Positions 43,401 to 58,400 of a stretch of 64,000 nucleotides of DNA are shown piece after piece. A program made the position numbers and the translations under genes. Position 1 is the first letter of the stretch; the number at the start of each line of letters is the position of its first letter. Origin of the DNA: Tigriopus japonicus (taxonomy: Eukaryota > Arthropoda > Copepoda > Harpacticoida > Harpacticidae); the NCBI GenBank assembly GCA_010645155.1, contig CM021323.1, positions 5,433,768 through 5,497,767 on the forward strand, read 5' to 3'. The notes below the pieces were generated by a model. That model was not told the origin of the DNA. It made no database searches and was given only the letters and a program-made list of their open reading frames with translations.

Positions 43401-46400
43401 CCACGAAATGTTGGACTTGAAGAAAAAAGTACATCCCCACCCTTTTCCTAACCATATTTCCAAAGAGCATGTTCTCTGAATATCAATTGCACTTGAATGC
43501 GTTTGAGGAGGCCAGAGCTAATTTCCCGTTTGATATGGCATAGTTTTACTCGTTGTCATTGTCGGACTAAAAACCAGGGCGTCGGCCCTCGGTGTTCTAG
43601 ATAGACAAGTCCATATGATAATTTTGATTCGTTTGTAGCGAGGAAATTGATGGAAGGGAAGTAACCCGCCATCCTGGCTTATTCCTAGTTTTTCAACTTG
43701 GTTGCCTCGAATCTCGATCCATTTTGGTATGCATGACGTGGTGTCGGCAGTCCCGTCGAGCTCGGCTTTCCTTCGCTCGAGGAGCAGGCAAAGAATAGGC
43801 AAAATCGCCTTTTTATATGAGGTACTTGGTCTGATTCGAATCGCAATCAAGGCACGTACTCGATCCCTTAGTAATAAAAGCGACTCGAATCAAACGACCA
43901 CTCAATGTACCTTCCCTACCAATACAAAACTTTAATCTTCATGTTGCTCATACAGTCCATATGCCACTCCAAAGACAGTAGACGGAAAAACATGACGTTA
44001 GACTTACATTTGAGTTAGAATTTCGTCTCACTCGGTTGTCGCCAATTGCAGCGTTCTTCCGACCACATGAGCTGGTTTCGGAAATACCACTATCGTCAAC
44101 CTAAAAGCAAAAAAGGAATCAAGTTCATTTTCGATTTCCTTCCAAGATCATCTCCCCAATTTCTCTTGCAGCAAGAAGAACAATGAGTGAGCATTGTAGG
44201 GTCATTTGCATGCCAAGAGCACACGTCTCACATTAAAGCCATGTGTTGACCAGCGACATAAAAAGAGCATAAACAAATATGGAAATTCTTATTCCATCCG
44301 ACTATTGTCAAGTTGATAGTCATTCGATTACTAGCACCACACCCTAGAAAACATGGACTAAAATATGTATGAAGAAATTTCGCGGGTAATTGTACAACCC
44401 CGAAACGATTTATTCCTCTACGTACGTACATATCATTTTAAACACGAGGTTGGGGTTGCGCGTCCGTTGGCAGAAGTCGTTTTGGGGTTCGATCCGCATC
44501 ATTGTGCAGTGTCCGAGACAGAAGAAAACTACTTTTGCATTAGAATAACATTTCTTTCCCTTCTTTAGGTCTAGTCTTGGCCAGTGAAAGTCAGGTTATT
44601 CAACCAAGGTCCATGCCGGCTGACTCCAAATATGGATAACTGATATTCGCAATATCAATGCACGATACCAAATATATGGAACTTGGTCGTTGACCGATGA
44701 CATGTTTGGCCTTAGGCACAAGAACGTTTTCGATCGGCATGCATCCCACGTTTAGGAACCTTGTCACTTGAAAACGGAGACGACTTTTACAGTCAAAGGG
44801 GCACGGGACATTTGGTCGGAGACTCTTTGCAGTCTGTTGCATTCGTAATTTCCTTCTTGCACACGTAGCCCAACCAACACCCTAAAACGCTTGATAACGA
44901 CGACACGACAAGGGGTACATACATATAACATTGCCTTTTTGTTGGCTCGTTCCTCCCTTTTTGCACCATCATGCGATCATCCCTTGAAATACACCGGGAT
45001 GTGGATCCATTCCGATCCATTCATACACAGAGGACTGACGAACAGAACTGTCCGTCCTTGATGAGAGGGTCAGCAATGTCAACAATGTCATTGTGATTCC
45101 GCGCTGAATGCAGATCAAGAGCACATGCCCTCCTGGTGTCAATCTGACTCGAACGATTAGCACGGTATGTCCATCACATACTTTATACTTTGAGTGGATC
45201 AGCATGTCTCTTTTGGCAAAGATTGATCTTTCCTTGACGTTGGATCAAGATACAGTGTATTGAGAGGACTCTGTTTTACGTTTATTATTGTCCGTTGTAC
45301 AATATAATATCCGAAATAGTTCTTTCGACTTGTTCTTCTTGCCCTTCGTTTTCCCTTCTCGGCATCAGTATGCTATCTCGCTATCGCACACTCGGATAGA
45401 ATTTTAACCAGAAGAAAGCCCCTCTCTGGGCTGCTCCGTTCGTTCCTTGAGCAAGTGCAAAGACGAAGAAGGAAGGACTGGTTGCTGGATTGCTAGCTTG
45501 CTCCATACTTGGTCGCTCAATGCTGACTGATGCTACGAACAAATGGAGGAAGGAAAAAGATGGTGGTGGCCTAAGTTGGGTTCATGTCGACCCTGTTGAA
45601 AGTGGGAGCGAAAACGACTTTTGGCCAGCTAGACCCCCATTTTATGAACCCGAAGGGGAGAAGAGTCAGTCAGTCAGCTAGTCCAAGCAGCACACAACCT
45701 GGTTGAATAATTCCACTAAACCTGTTCCAGCGATTGACTGACGATCGGGAAATAAGAATTTATGCGAGATACCATCACTCGGAATAATATACATTTTTCT
45801 TCTTGGTCAATCGCCAACGAGGGTCACGCAATGCTCAGAGAGAGGTGAGTGAGTAAGCCAGCAACCAACCAACCAACCAAACAACCAACGGCGAACCAAA
45901 AGCAGAAAAAGAAGAAGGAGAAAAAAACTAAATCGATTCTGACCCTCAAAGCTTGTAAACAATGCTGTGATGACAATCATCGCCTCCATCAACCTGTCCC
46001 AAGCGTTTTTGTTCTATGGACCACAAATGGACTGCCTATCAAACATTGGCAACCATTGTAGGTGCCTCCATGGGAAAACCTTTCCCATGTAATATAAGGC
46101 CTATTATCAGACCAGGACAGTTTACAGATCCGAGATTCCTCACTCGGAAACCTGGCAAGTCTAATAGGTAAATATGGAAATTGATCTTGTCTATGGGTGT
46201 TGTGAGGACTCGCTCTAATGTATTAAAAACTTATTGGCCGCGACCACAATCACCCAATCTTCCATTGGTTTTTTGTTCATCAAGATTTCATTGATATTGA
46301 TCTGAGGTGGTTGGTTAGCTGGTGCTTTAGTCTTGCATGGGTCAAAGAGAGAGAGAGCATTGCTTAACATGTCCGTACACACGTCCAATCGTCGTCCACT

Positions 46401-49400
46401 TGCCTATCTTGTTCGTCAACTTTTGGTTGTTGACCTCTCACTCAAAAATATGCCGTTTTGAACCGCAACAACTAGTAGGTTCAATCAACTGAGGATAAGA
46501 GCCGAGAGGATTGAGAAGCGCCGGAAAACAAGCAAAACATCACCAAGAATGCCGGAGAAGAATCCGAGGAAGACACACACATCAACTCTGCACTCGAAAG
46601 TGTCTCTCTCTCTGCCTCTGGTTCCTTCACAACCAACGAAACCATTGGATGATGATGATGATCTTCACGATGATAATGATGGCGATGGTGGCATGACTAC
46701 CCATTTCAATCTTTATGAGATTCCAAATTGGGTAACCAAAGGGGTCTCGTCGTTGTCAGAACAGCTTCCATCATCAGGCCGAGAAATCAAAATTGATTTT
46801 TCTCGAGCATCCCATCTTGGGAACATCATGTGAGCCAGCTAGTAAAACTAGCAATTTGCCAGATCATTCAACACTAGGAAGAGCCAAGTAAGCTATATGA
46901 TTCATTGAGCATCTTGACCAAAATATGGCGACCAATAGAGTGAAAACTCACCTACCTACCTCGCTCGCTCACACACAAGAACGAAGACTGAATAAATGGT
47001 CCCAAATTGTGGATCTGGGCATCGGCAACAAATGTGACCGACTTGTTGATATGATCAAATTGATGGATGGCGATGACATGAGTGGCATTGAATTGACAAC
47101 GACGTTTAGTGACCGATCTGATCATTTTCCCATCCCAATAACATTTTCCATCCTCCAATAAATAGATCAAGTGCTTTTCGGATGGACATAAACTCAAAGT
47201 GAACTTGTTGAAAGTCGTAATCATCGTGGTTGTAGCGGCGCTCAAGTGAGTGTGTTTGTGTGTGAATATACTTTAAGCTCAGGAAAAAGACGAAGACGAC
47301 GAAAGGAGTGAGTGAGCGAGAGGTCCAACCACCAGCTTTGAGATGGAATTCTATGGTATATGGAGTGGCGATAGTCGATGGTGGCAACATTGGCTTCATT
47401 CGACGGCCATGGATTAGGAGGCGAGAACCACTACAACTAATGGGTGTTTGATGTAATTGACACGGTGGATGTTTCGAATTTTACGCTCACACTTTCATCT
47501 CAGCGGTAGGAAAGACGACTACTGACTAAATTTATACTGTACGTAGTATACTTCTATACTAAACATGCAGTACGCTTACACATGATGTACCGACAAGCCA
47601 GATCGGTCGGGGTGAATGAGTGAATGAGGGTATTGTTGGTGAAGAAATTAGTCTACAATTTCGGTGTGAACATGGAAGTCCAGTAAACCGGGAAGTTGGC
47701 TCAATTTAACTCCTTTTCATACCATGAGAGAGAGAGTGTGTGTGTAGTGTATCTGTGTGTTGAAGTCAAAGCCTCAGGGACATGTTGTTCGTGGTATAAT
47801 AAGCTGTGGTTGTCGTTGTTGTTGCAATGGTTGAGAATCAAAGAGAAAAGGAAGATGGAACATCTTTTCTTTCAGTAATGAAAGAGAGATGAGTGAGTGA
47901 ACCTTTCAAACGAGTTATTTTGGTCAGGCCACCTCGTATAAGACGTGTCTTTAGGCGAGATACTTGCAGTGCAATGGTCAAAACTCACAGGCAGTTCCCC
48001 CCCAAAAAAAAACAGATTTCGACTAAAGCTTTGCTTGTTTGCGCAAAAATAAAGTTTGACAAACATTGTCTCTCTTAACATACCTTGTTGTCGAGGAGCC
48101 GCATAACATGAGGGGTTGGATCCATGACGGTGACTTTGTCCTCGTCAGCTTGGCTAAAACTGGAACAGAGAAAAGGATTTAATGGGCAAAGTTGTCAGAG
48201 CTTCTCCGCAGGAGGAGTAGGCAACATCTTATTTCTAAGCAGCCAACAAGCCAAGAGTCAAAAAGTTGGAAATTTCTCCTCTCTTGCATTATAGGACCTG
48301 AACAAAATACCAATGGTCCAATTTACACACAAATGGTTGCAAGTGCTCAAAAGGAACTCTGCGAAAGACAGGGAGAGAGCACAAGACTTTCAAGTTCGTC
48401 ATCTCGGCAAATTATTCAGGAGGGTGGGTGTTTTGCTGCACATTGAGCGCAAGTGACCAAACCTAATGTCAACAGTAGAAGCATGAGCAATGTGTCCTCC
48501 GTGAACGAAATGCGTGGTGCCGGGTCTTATTGTAATTCTTCATTTTCTCCTCTTCCTTGTTGCCCTCTTGAATCTCCTCATTATCATGGTCTTAGTCATC
48601 GCATGATGGCCCATTCGGTTTCCTTTTTAGTCATTATTGTCGCCCCGAGTGACGGGATAGTGTTGCTTAATCCAACCTCGCCTTAGCACTCCAAATCCCA
48701 AAGCCGCTGTTGCCAGTCTCAGGATTCGGCTCCATGACTTCAGAGAGGCTGCTTACCCCACGCCTCAAACGGCATAATCACCCCGATTCTCCCTTCAACT
48801 CGTGATGGTGTGGACTCTCTAGACTTTGTGCACCCACCAAAGGGGATCGACGGAAAGAAAAGAAAGACGAGTCCAGTGGTGGGGAATTGGCAATGGGATC
48901 TCCATCCCTCATGGATTGAGGGTCATTTCTTGTGCCATTTGCCCCAAAGTTGCGTCGTTGCTACGTTCCTACTACCGCTACCATGAAGTTCGAATCCAAA
49001 TGCGTCTTCTTACAGCTGAACACAGTAGTGGCGGTAGTCAGAGCACTACTGGGACTCTCCCTACTTGAGAGCATGAAAGGACTCACACTGCAAATTCCGG
49101 TGCTCTTGATGACCGAGTCCCCTCTGGGGAAACATTACTAGTTGCTCTTCAAATACAGCAGAGGAGGAATAATAAGTTGGGGATAAAGGACGGACAGAAA
49201 TTTTATGCAAGCACACGACGCCAACCTAATGTAACTCCATCTCACTGGCCAAATGGATACGGCCAACGAGAGGAAGGATCAGCCAGACGAGGATTGGAGA
49301 GAGGTTAGTCAGCCGTTCGGCAGGACAACAAGTCCCTGAAAAGTCTCATCAAGCCAGGAAGGAACCACGATTGGGGGGACGAACACACTCGAACCGGACA

Positions 49401-52400
49401 CACTCTCACTACACATTGCTTGCTGTAATAGTACAGATTACTGTACACGCAGCAACAGTGAGTGAACTTGCCGACGTTTGGTCACATTATAAAACGATAC
49501 TCGCCAGTCAGCCAGCCATGGCCATGAGCTTAGAGCCGGATGACGAAAAATTTGCTTTGGGGATGAAGGAATGAAGGGGGAAGGGGAAATCCGGGAAAGA
49601 TCCTCAGTCAAGAAGAATTGTGATCAAACAGGTCCCATAATAGGGATGCCTGATAAAATTAGCTACGTTTGAACGGCAAGGAACAAGTGCCCCTCATTAA
49701 GCAACTTCGAATTTTGAGCTCAAGGAAACTATGTAGTCATTCAAGATTGATAGGGAAGAGCTGACCCTTAACGTCCCCAAGGAACGCGAGATCCCTTTTC
49801 AGAATTGGGAGGGTGTGGGGTCTTAAGAAATGTCACTTTGCATACTCTCTCAGAAGAAGCCACTGATGAGGGACGGACATTCGGCGAACTCATTTGAATC
49901 GAAATGGGAAAGGATACCGAACGTCGCGGTTTCTTGGCTCGGGCATGAATATGCATTGAGTGGGAATATTATTACACTTCTCACACTACGGCACATTACA
50001 CTTGCTTCAATGCAGCATTTCAAAGCAAACAACGAGGACTTCCAATTTTGCGCCAACCCCAGAGTTTTAATTCCACGAGTGTGACACAAACATGAACGAA
50101 ACTTGGCCAAAACATTCCGATCCAGTCTGTGCGTATGTACTACTTTAGCATCAACATGCACGAACTGGTGAGAAGCTCATCATATCCCACGTGTCGTCGA
50201 GGAAAAAAGGGAACCTTCCTTTCAATCATCCTGCTCGTCTATCCACATTCGAAGACTACGCACTACTACTACTCCTACTATATCACATGGAAAATGTCAG
50301 ACGAGAGAATAAATGGGTCTCTGAATGACTCGGAAATTATTCTCTTCCTTCAGCTTCTATTTTTTTTATCTCATTTCTTTGAGCTGCATTCATTCCTGGC
50401 TCTCCCAACTCAATTGCGTCCTCTTTTTCTGCACCGTCCCACAGCCCAACAATCCTGTCTATCTACTACTACTGTACTAAACTACCATCTTGGGTAAGTT
50501 AGGGTCGCAAGATGAGGGGATGTCTGCCCAACGCCAACGCCGCTCCTTGAATGACTTCATCAAGAAAACATAATTTCATTACGCTCCATCTTTTCCGTAC
50601 TCTCGATCTTTGAACAAATAAATGCCAAACGCCGTGGGGGGTTCAGGCTTTGCGGTATTGAATATGGCTATGATTGATTGGACTATTGCTCAGGGGTAGG
50701 GGTTTCAATAAAAGGAACACACGCATGTAGAACATCATAAATGTACAGGTGGTTTTTGATTGACTTACCGTTGGTGCACTTGTTCCCAAAGAGAGTAAAG
50801 TTCCAACATTTTCTGCTGGATCTTTTGAAATTCCACTCGAGGTGCTTTGGCTCTGCGTTCGAGCAGCGATACAACGGATTGAAGTTCATGGATGATCTCG
50901 TGCAGCGATATGTTCAAGGTGAAGATCTCATTTTGCATTTTCATCAGATTGGGTGCGTAGTGCTGTGAGGAGAAAACCAAGAGAGATAATCACTTTGCTC
51001 CATGACACTAAAACAGTTGAATTGTTTCTCATCTAAGTAAGGTTATTTTTTAACCTTCATCGTGAACAAAGGAACGGTTGTCAAATGCAAGGGATGTTCA
51101 ATTAAAATTGAGTATGAACCAAGAACGTTAAGAATAAACCTATTTTGATCTTAAACTAAGCATGCCAATTTCTAATGCTTGCAAAAACTTTTTTATGGCC
51201 ATTTATTGTTCGGATATAGAAAACAGATGCATCAATTTTGAAAAAGATACCGTAAAAACTTTTTTTACGGGGACGGTTATGGCGACCCCATCTTTCTCTT
51301 TTCACACCTTTTAAACATCATACTCAGCTATACAGATCATTGGGAAAATCAGTCAAGTTGGTTTGAATGTTGAAATATTGAATGGTCAAAGTTCAGGGTC
51401 ATTTTTCAAGTCAAGAGGCCGTTTCTAATAAATTTTGATGCATGATCAGGCCACATTTTTGGGCCTTTGAGAAAAAAAATCAATTCATTGGCAAAAGTCA
51501 GGGATGAGTATGGGGTATGAATGTGACACATGTTAGGGTGATGAGTAGGGCCGGGAAAAATATTTGCAATAGGTGACAAAATATCCAATATATATTTTCT
51601 TTAAAAGCGCTAAATATTTGAAAAAAGCCGGATATTTAAGAATTTTTTTTTGACAATGCCAATATTTGGTATTTTGTCCGTGTGCACTGATTTTCCGAAT
51701 TTGTTTTTGGTGCATTTGATGCATTTAACCGTTTTTGCAGGCAAACTTGAAATGTACTTGATTTAACAGTACAAGTTTAAATTTGCCTCAATAGATGGCG
51801 TAGTTTTTTCGTATTTGATAGTATTTTTGGTTGTGAATGTCTATGTTTAGTACAAATACTATTTTGTCGAGATTTTCTTTATTTTGGGTTTGGGTAAGCT
51901 CTATTGAGGATTGGTCATTCATTTATTTTCCTTAATTTTGCCCGAAATATGTTTTTTTTCTAGAATATGCGAGAAAAGAATTATTTTTTCCTTGAAACAG
52001 CCAAAATATTTGAAAATCAAGGAAAAGTGGAGAAATATTTTCAAAAATTATTTCCGGGCCGGAGTGATGAGGTATTCGAAAATTCTAAGACATTATGTCC
52101 AGACGGTGGTTCAAAAATACTCCAAATTATAACAACTCTTACTATAAAAACCTAGATAATTTATGCTTTTGCAGCTTACCGAAGTCGACAGTTAGTATCT
52201 AGTGTCTCTTGATAAAAAAAATTAAGAACTTAAGAATATTGAAACCTCATAAACTAACTGACCTTCTTCTACCTAACTTCGAATGTACTTGCGTTTTTCG
52301 AGTTTGAGTAGAGCTAGCCTGCCTTGATACCATTTGTTAGCTTCATTCTATATAAAGACATAAGTCGGTCATTCTTAATATACGAATGATTTTTATCAAA

Positions 52401-55400
52401 CACGAAAGTGACGCCAAGACGATCCAAGCAACTGTCCATCCTTCTGAAAGCTTTAAATCATTTGAACGTAGTTCCAAATAACTTCTTTTAATGATAAATA
52501 TTCAAGTAAACATTGAAAAGACCAAGTTTTGCCGTCCCACCCTGCACTGAAAATCTAAAAAGAGGTGTAAAGGGAGCGAAATAATATGACAAAGGAGGTA
52601 TTTCATGTTCCCAAAAAGTTGGAATTCGATCGAGATGGACGCAAAGATATGCGGCACGGTCAGAGCACAAAAAGCCGTTGGTCCGTTGATTGCCAAGAGC
52701 ATTTTTGGTCTGGATCTAATCCAATAATGCCTTGAACCTAGGGACTCGCTGGAATAGAGCGAAACAGTGAGAGAAAGAAAAAAGTTCTAAAGGTGAGTGG
52801 GAAATTGACCTCCCCAAGGGACAACTTCATTATCATTTTAGATCCTGGACCGATTCTCTTCTTCCCTCCTCTTCTTCTTTTTTTGCTTCTTTTGCCCTTC
52901 ATCTCTCTTGGCCGCCAGTAATCGCGTTTATTCTTTTTCTCCACAACTCTCTTGTCACTAAGTTGGAAATACTGTCCAGTTGTGGAACAAGGGTCCAGTC
53001 ATCCTTACTCCCTTTCAACTGAACTACGTACGTACATAGAGGTCTCGTGTTGGTCATCAAATAGAGCACAACAGAATAATGATCGAGCAACACTTTTTGA
53101 AAGTGATAAGATAACGGCACAAAGAAGAAATCACCAAACTGAACGAATATTTTGAATGTTTTCTGATCCTACCAAAACTTTTAGACCTTTGGGAAAGGGA
53201 GCTTTTTTGATGAAAAGAAGTTGCCCAAAAGAAAATTATGAGAAGTTTTAATCATTACAAATTGTTTCCGTAAGCTATTAGTTGTTTTTCATACTTGGAA
53301 AGTGTATTTGCACCAATCAAACGAAAATAGACGAACAAAATTTTAACTAAATCATCGAAGGTTTCTCGACGAATAAAAGTAAAATAAACAAATAAAAAAC
53401 AAATAACTACATTTGTCTAATTCGGTCCTGTCCCTAATGATGGGATGTTAGGATGCATGTAGTTTTTGTTTATCATTTAAATTGATCAAAATAGTATAGT
53501 TCCTCATAATATTCAAAGCGTAGAAGCATTCTTAAAGAGTAGAACATTGGCCCTTTTTAAGTCATCAATGATTGTATTTTTTGATTACTATTCTGTATTC
53601 TAAAACTTTAAGTTTCTAGAGAACTTACTTTGAATTCCATTTCAAGTGCCTCGTCATCCTCATCGAGCATTTGATGGAGAGACATTTTCATATTATTTAT
53701 TGCTTGGCAGGTTTCTAGAACACGAGTTCCAAGTCGTATTCCATCTTCAATACAGGTACAAAGCGTGGTCCACCGAGATATTAGTCCTTAAGAGAAAAGA
53801 AGAAATTACATGAAAATAAAGCAATCATTTAAACCTTTTTATGTACGCACCTGATAAAAGCATGCATTCTTTTCCCGATTTTGCTGCATTCCGTAATGCG
53901 GTTAGTTCAAGCTCACTCTCTTTGCAGACGCACTTTGCCGAATTCTGAAAAAGAGGTTCAATATATCACGGTAATAAGATTTTTTTTCACGCAACCTTTG
54001 CTTATGGAAAGCCGAGGTTGCGTGTCAAGACGGTTCAAGTGAAGGGCCCAATTCTTACCAGTTCATCGAGGGAGACTTTGCACTGTTCCAAGCTTCTTAA
54101 CAGAGGCAGGACCTTTTCTTTTTTTCTACGAAATTCCAAACTACTCTTTTTGAAAGCCTCGGTATAGATAGACAGATCGTCTTCACCCGTGCTTGGAGGA
54201 AGATCGCAAACTGAACTTGGCTTTTTCGAAGGATCCTCAGTCACCAATCCAAAAGGCATCTATGAAATGATATATATTCTCTAATTTTACCATTTTCCAA
54301 TCAAAAGAAAATGTGTCAACAATTACCCTAGGTCTCCTTGGAATGTCATCGAGATCGTTTTCATCCTCAGACAAACTATCAATGTAATTCCTATAGTCGT
54401 CGCCAAAATTGAGCATATTCAACGACGAGTCATCAATCCGAGGCTCATCGTAGTGATGCTCACTCAAGTAGCTTTCCTGGAACGAAAATAAAGTTAAAAT
54501 ATTTAGCTAATAAATGTTTAGCTTAGCAAATAACATTCAAATTTAAATACCTGATCCCAGAACTCGATGATTTCCACTTCCTTGTTCCCGTCAATTCCTG
54601 GGTGGGGATTGGCCACATCCGATTCCCTAATGGTTTCATTAACATCGTCTCCGTCTTCAGATTCATCAGATGACCTATTTCCCACACTTGAATTTTCATC
54701 ACTAGCGTCACAACTAGCTGAATCCGATGCGTCTCCGCCAATTTTGGGATCTTGTTTGGAAGGATCCTTAGTTGCCATAGTTTCATCACTGTAACACAAA
54801 CATTCACAATGACGATTGAAATGATCGTCCTTGGCGAATGAACACTTTAGTTTCTTAATGAGGAAAAGCCTCACTCACTCTATTTCCTCCATTGGGTTCA
54901 TTTCAGTTTCAGTAGCAACTGATCTCACATCGTATGTCGAGTCTTCTGAACGGTCGAATTTTGCCAATTCATCCTGGAAATGGAGTTCGTTAGAACAGCA
55001 TATTTTTTTGAAATTTTTTGAACCCGAGAAATAATTTCTTTTTTACCTTTGGCGTGGATCCCAATCCTTCAAGCAAACACTGCCATTCCAAACACCGCAA
55101 CCACACTTTATGCCAGCGATCTTCTAGTTGTCGGATCTTGGATTCTTCCCGATGTTTGCTACTTTTGATGAGACTTCGAACAATCTGTCCTTGGGAAACG
55201 ATATCTTCTTGAATGATCTGGAAACAAGCAAGGCCCAAGTTCAATTAGATCACTGTTGTATCGCAAAACACATTTGAATTTCAATTCTTGTGATCACGCT
55301 TCGCATCAGTATCAATAATAAATGATAATAACAACGCTGTCCGTACCAAGCCAGTCGATCAATCCGTCATGCACTAGTCCATCGAGTCGTTGATGGTGGC

Positions 55401-58400
55401 GTGTGGTTTGTGGATGGGAACCAGGCAGCTTTCAAAAAACAAGGAGACCCAAGCGAAGAGGCATGGAAGAAGCCAATATGGCCCACACGCTCCCTGGTGA
55501 CTGACTTATGTAGTCCGTAAGTAGTCTACTACCTTCTCCACCTCAACCACCACGATTCCACGAGTGCATCCCTCCCTCCCTTCTTTTATTCCCGACGGCG
55601 AGTACGTCGTACGTACTGGAGGTACTGGATATGGATGGAAGTTGAAAATACGAAAAGGCACAAGGCAACAACACCAGACGAAGAGGCTCTTCGATCCAAA
55701 CGAAGGGCCAGGTAAAACACAACGTCTTCTTTTTCCTCCCAACTTCTACGAACAAAACACCAACTGTGCGGCTTGAACCCTCGTCCTCCTTATTTCGATT
55801 CTCCTTCTCAACACAACAGCCTTTCGTTCATTCGAACTACTACCGAACTTACTTCCACAAAGGGGAGTGTTCGTTCGTTCGTTCGTTCCATGCGTTTGTT
55901 CGCAATCGAGGTGATGGCGGTACGCTGGCTTCGTTCGGAGTCTTTCCACGTTACCTCTGCATTAATGTTACGGTATGATACAGAGGGTGCATCATTGTAC
56001 ATGCAGTCATGGCTTTAGCCAGCCAGAGGGACCTGGCTAATGATTGCCCAGCGTCTATCCACCTTTCGATCGAAATCCAAGGCACTTCATCAAGCAATAA
56101 TACATAATTCTGGACAGAAACAAGCCCAAACATATACCTCCCGCCACGCAGACCGAATTGGCTCTTAAATTATGCGAATTATCTCCATAGTTACGTAGTA
56201 CTTCTCCTCCCACCCTCGTAGGTGGTCATGCATTGCCAATATTTGCCGTAATGAACGACTGAGGAGGCGTGGGTGCTGGTTTGTTTGAAAAGAAGCAGGT
56301 TCAATCCCCGTCTGTTATGGGAATTGTGATTAGTTTCCCCAGGTTCCTCAGGATTGGCAATCCATGAACGAGGTTCGTAAATCCAGGCCCTAACGATTCC
56401 TCTCAAGAGCCGTTGAATTCAACGAAAAGCTAGCAGAGATGTTTAAGATTAAGCTGTGGTCGAAGTCGAATGGGCCAATCAAAGAACGAGTTTGTAATGA
56501 ACTTAGTGGGTATCTTGATCTTTGACAATGAGTTAAGAATTTCCTCCCCAGCGTCAACAATCCTCAGCAATTGCATATAGCTAGTGCTATATCCTTCATT
56601 CCACAAATCAAGTCAGAACAGTGCATATTCTAATGAGATTGGAAGAGAAGTGTGCCTGCCGTCGCCAGCTTTCGCATTGTGACGTAGCACAACACCCACA
56701 AAGTATTTACATTTATCCACTTTAAAAATAAGAATAGAAAAACAGACAAGCGGATATTGAGTTATCAAGTTGACTTCATTGCATCATAATTTTGTTTCCG
56801 GACATATAATTGTGCTTGAGAGCAAGTGATTGCGTATAATTTTTATGATTCAAGATTGGCACCACTTGATGTTATACTTTTGAAGCGACTGATGGTAAAA
56901 GTGTTTCTCAATTAACACATCCAAAAAAGTTCTGAAACATTGCTAAAATTAGCAATGGGGTATGATTTGAGGTTACTTGAGTATTCTACTAAAATAGGGC
57001 CCGTTGCCTCGGTGGGACTGCTTAGAAGAAGTTTTTGCATATCTAAGTGTTTTGAACGATCGAAGGTTTCCATTTTCAGTTCGCCAGGAAGGCTGACGGA
57101 AGGAGACTGATCAGAATTCTCATTTTTAATAAAAATAAATAGGTTAAATATAAGGAAGCCAGAGTGGCCGCGCGTACTAATGCGTTCTTATAAGAGCCGA
57201 GTGTAAGTGCTTCCCCAGACGGTATAGGTTCGAATCCTGTTGGGGTCGGATTGAAGCTGTCGGGAGAAATCCTTAAATAAACAGAGAATCGCATTCCTTG
57301 TAGCGGTAGTAAAAAATCCGCAAAAAAAAAGAAAAAAAAAAAACATATCTAAGTAAATAATTATTCAAGCGAAAGTTGCTACGCAAACCGGTGGTTGCGG
57401 GCACTTTTTCGATTTCTTTTCATCATTTACTTTGCTCAATATTTTGGCATTTGGAATGAGTAAATAAGGAACTAAAAATGTACTCAAACAAAATGGTAAT
57501 CATCACAAAAAAATTACATATAATGCATGGTAAGAAGTACATAAAAACTAGACCAAATTATGCCCTTTTAAAATGGTCAAAAATCGGAGCGATATTTTCG
57601 GCAAATCTTAAAGTCTTCTTTAGGTTGCTTTTTCAAAAATCCCCCAAATGATTTAGGCTTTTTTTCTTGACTCGTCATTTAAATCTAAAAGCCATTTATG
57701 AGATATAAAACTTAAATATTTTCTTTTCATTTTAAGGAATCTGTTCCGAACTGGCAATGATATTTCGAGACACCTTGAAAAAAGTGTTTTTTGCTCGTAA
57801 CGCAATAGAACTGAATTACGAGGGATCAAAGAGTGAGATTGATTATTGGAATAATCCATGTACATATAATCAAAGGAATGAACTTTTTTACATTTTTACA
57901 TACACCATGGCTCGCGCTCTAGGTCAGGACCTGGAACATTTAATGAATGACCTAATTCTGCGTTCCAACATTTGGGAACAAAAACAATTTGTGGAACTAT
58001 ATGTAAGGAATGTAAATGACATTCTATCCATCTTGACACGCAGTTCGTTTCGTTATGATGCGCAAATATTGAAATGAAACATTATTTCTTTACTTTTGAA
58101 AAATTCACAAAGTTAAGGAAATTATCTGTTCAGCAAGGACACCCTGACTTGAAAGTTTTGTCGTAATTTTGAACCAAAATATTTTCTTTTTATAAGAATA
58201 GATTTGAACGACTTGACATGCAATCTGTCCCCAACTAGTCTCTTCTTCCTCGGAAATGATATTTGGGATGCTATCAACCAAAGTGGAAAGTGTGGACGGC
58301 TCAACGTTTTTTTCAGGTGTCTTCCCTTTGCCTAAAATTTTGATGAACGGTTGAGATTCCATGAGCTCTTGAATTATGACGGACAAAAAAAATTCCCGTT

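Noticed and set aside
58105..58386. Minus-strand frame with acidic NVEPSTLSTLVDSIPNIISE as a possible klar exon
   Set aside because: The flanking klar exons already join in phase to make one complete spectrin repeat, and no good donor ends this frame in phase.
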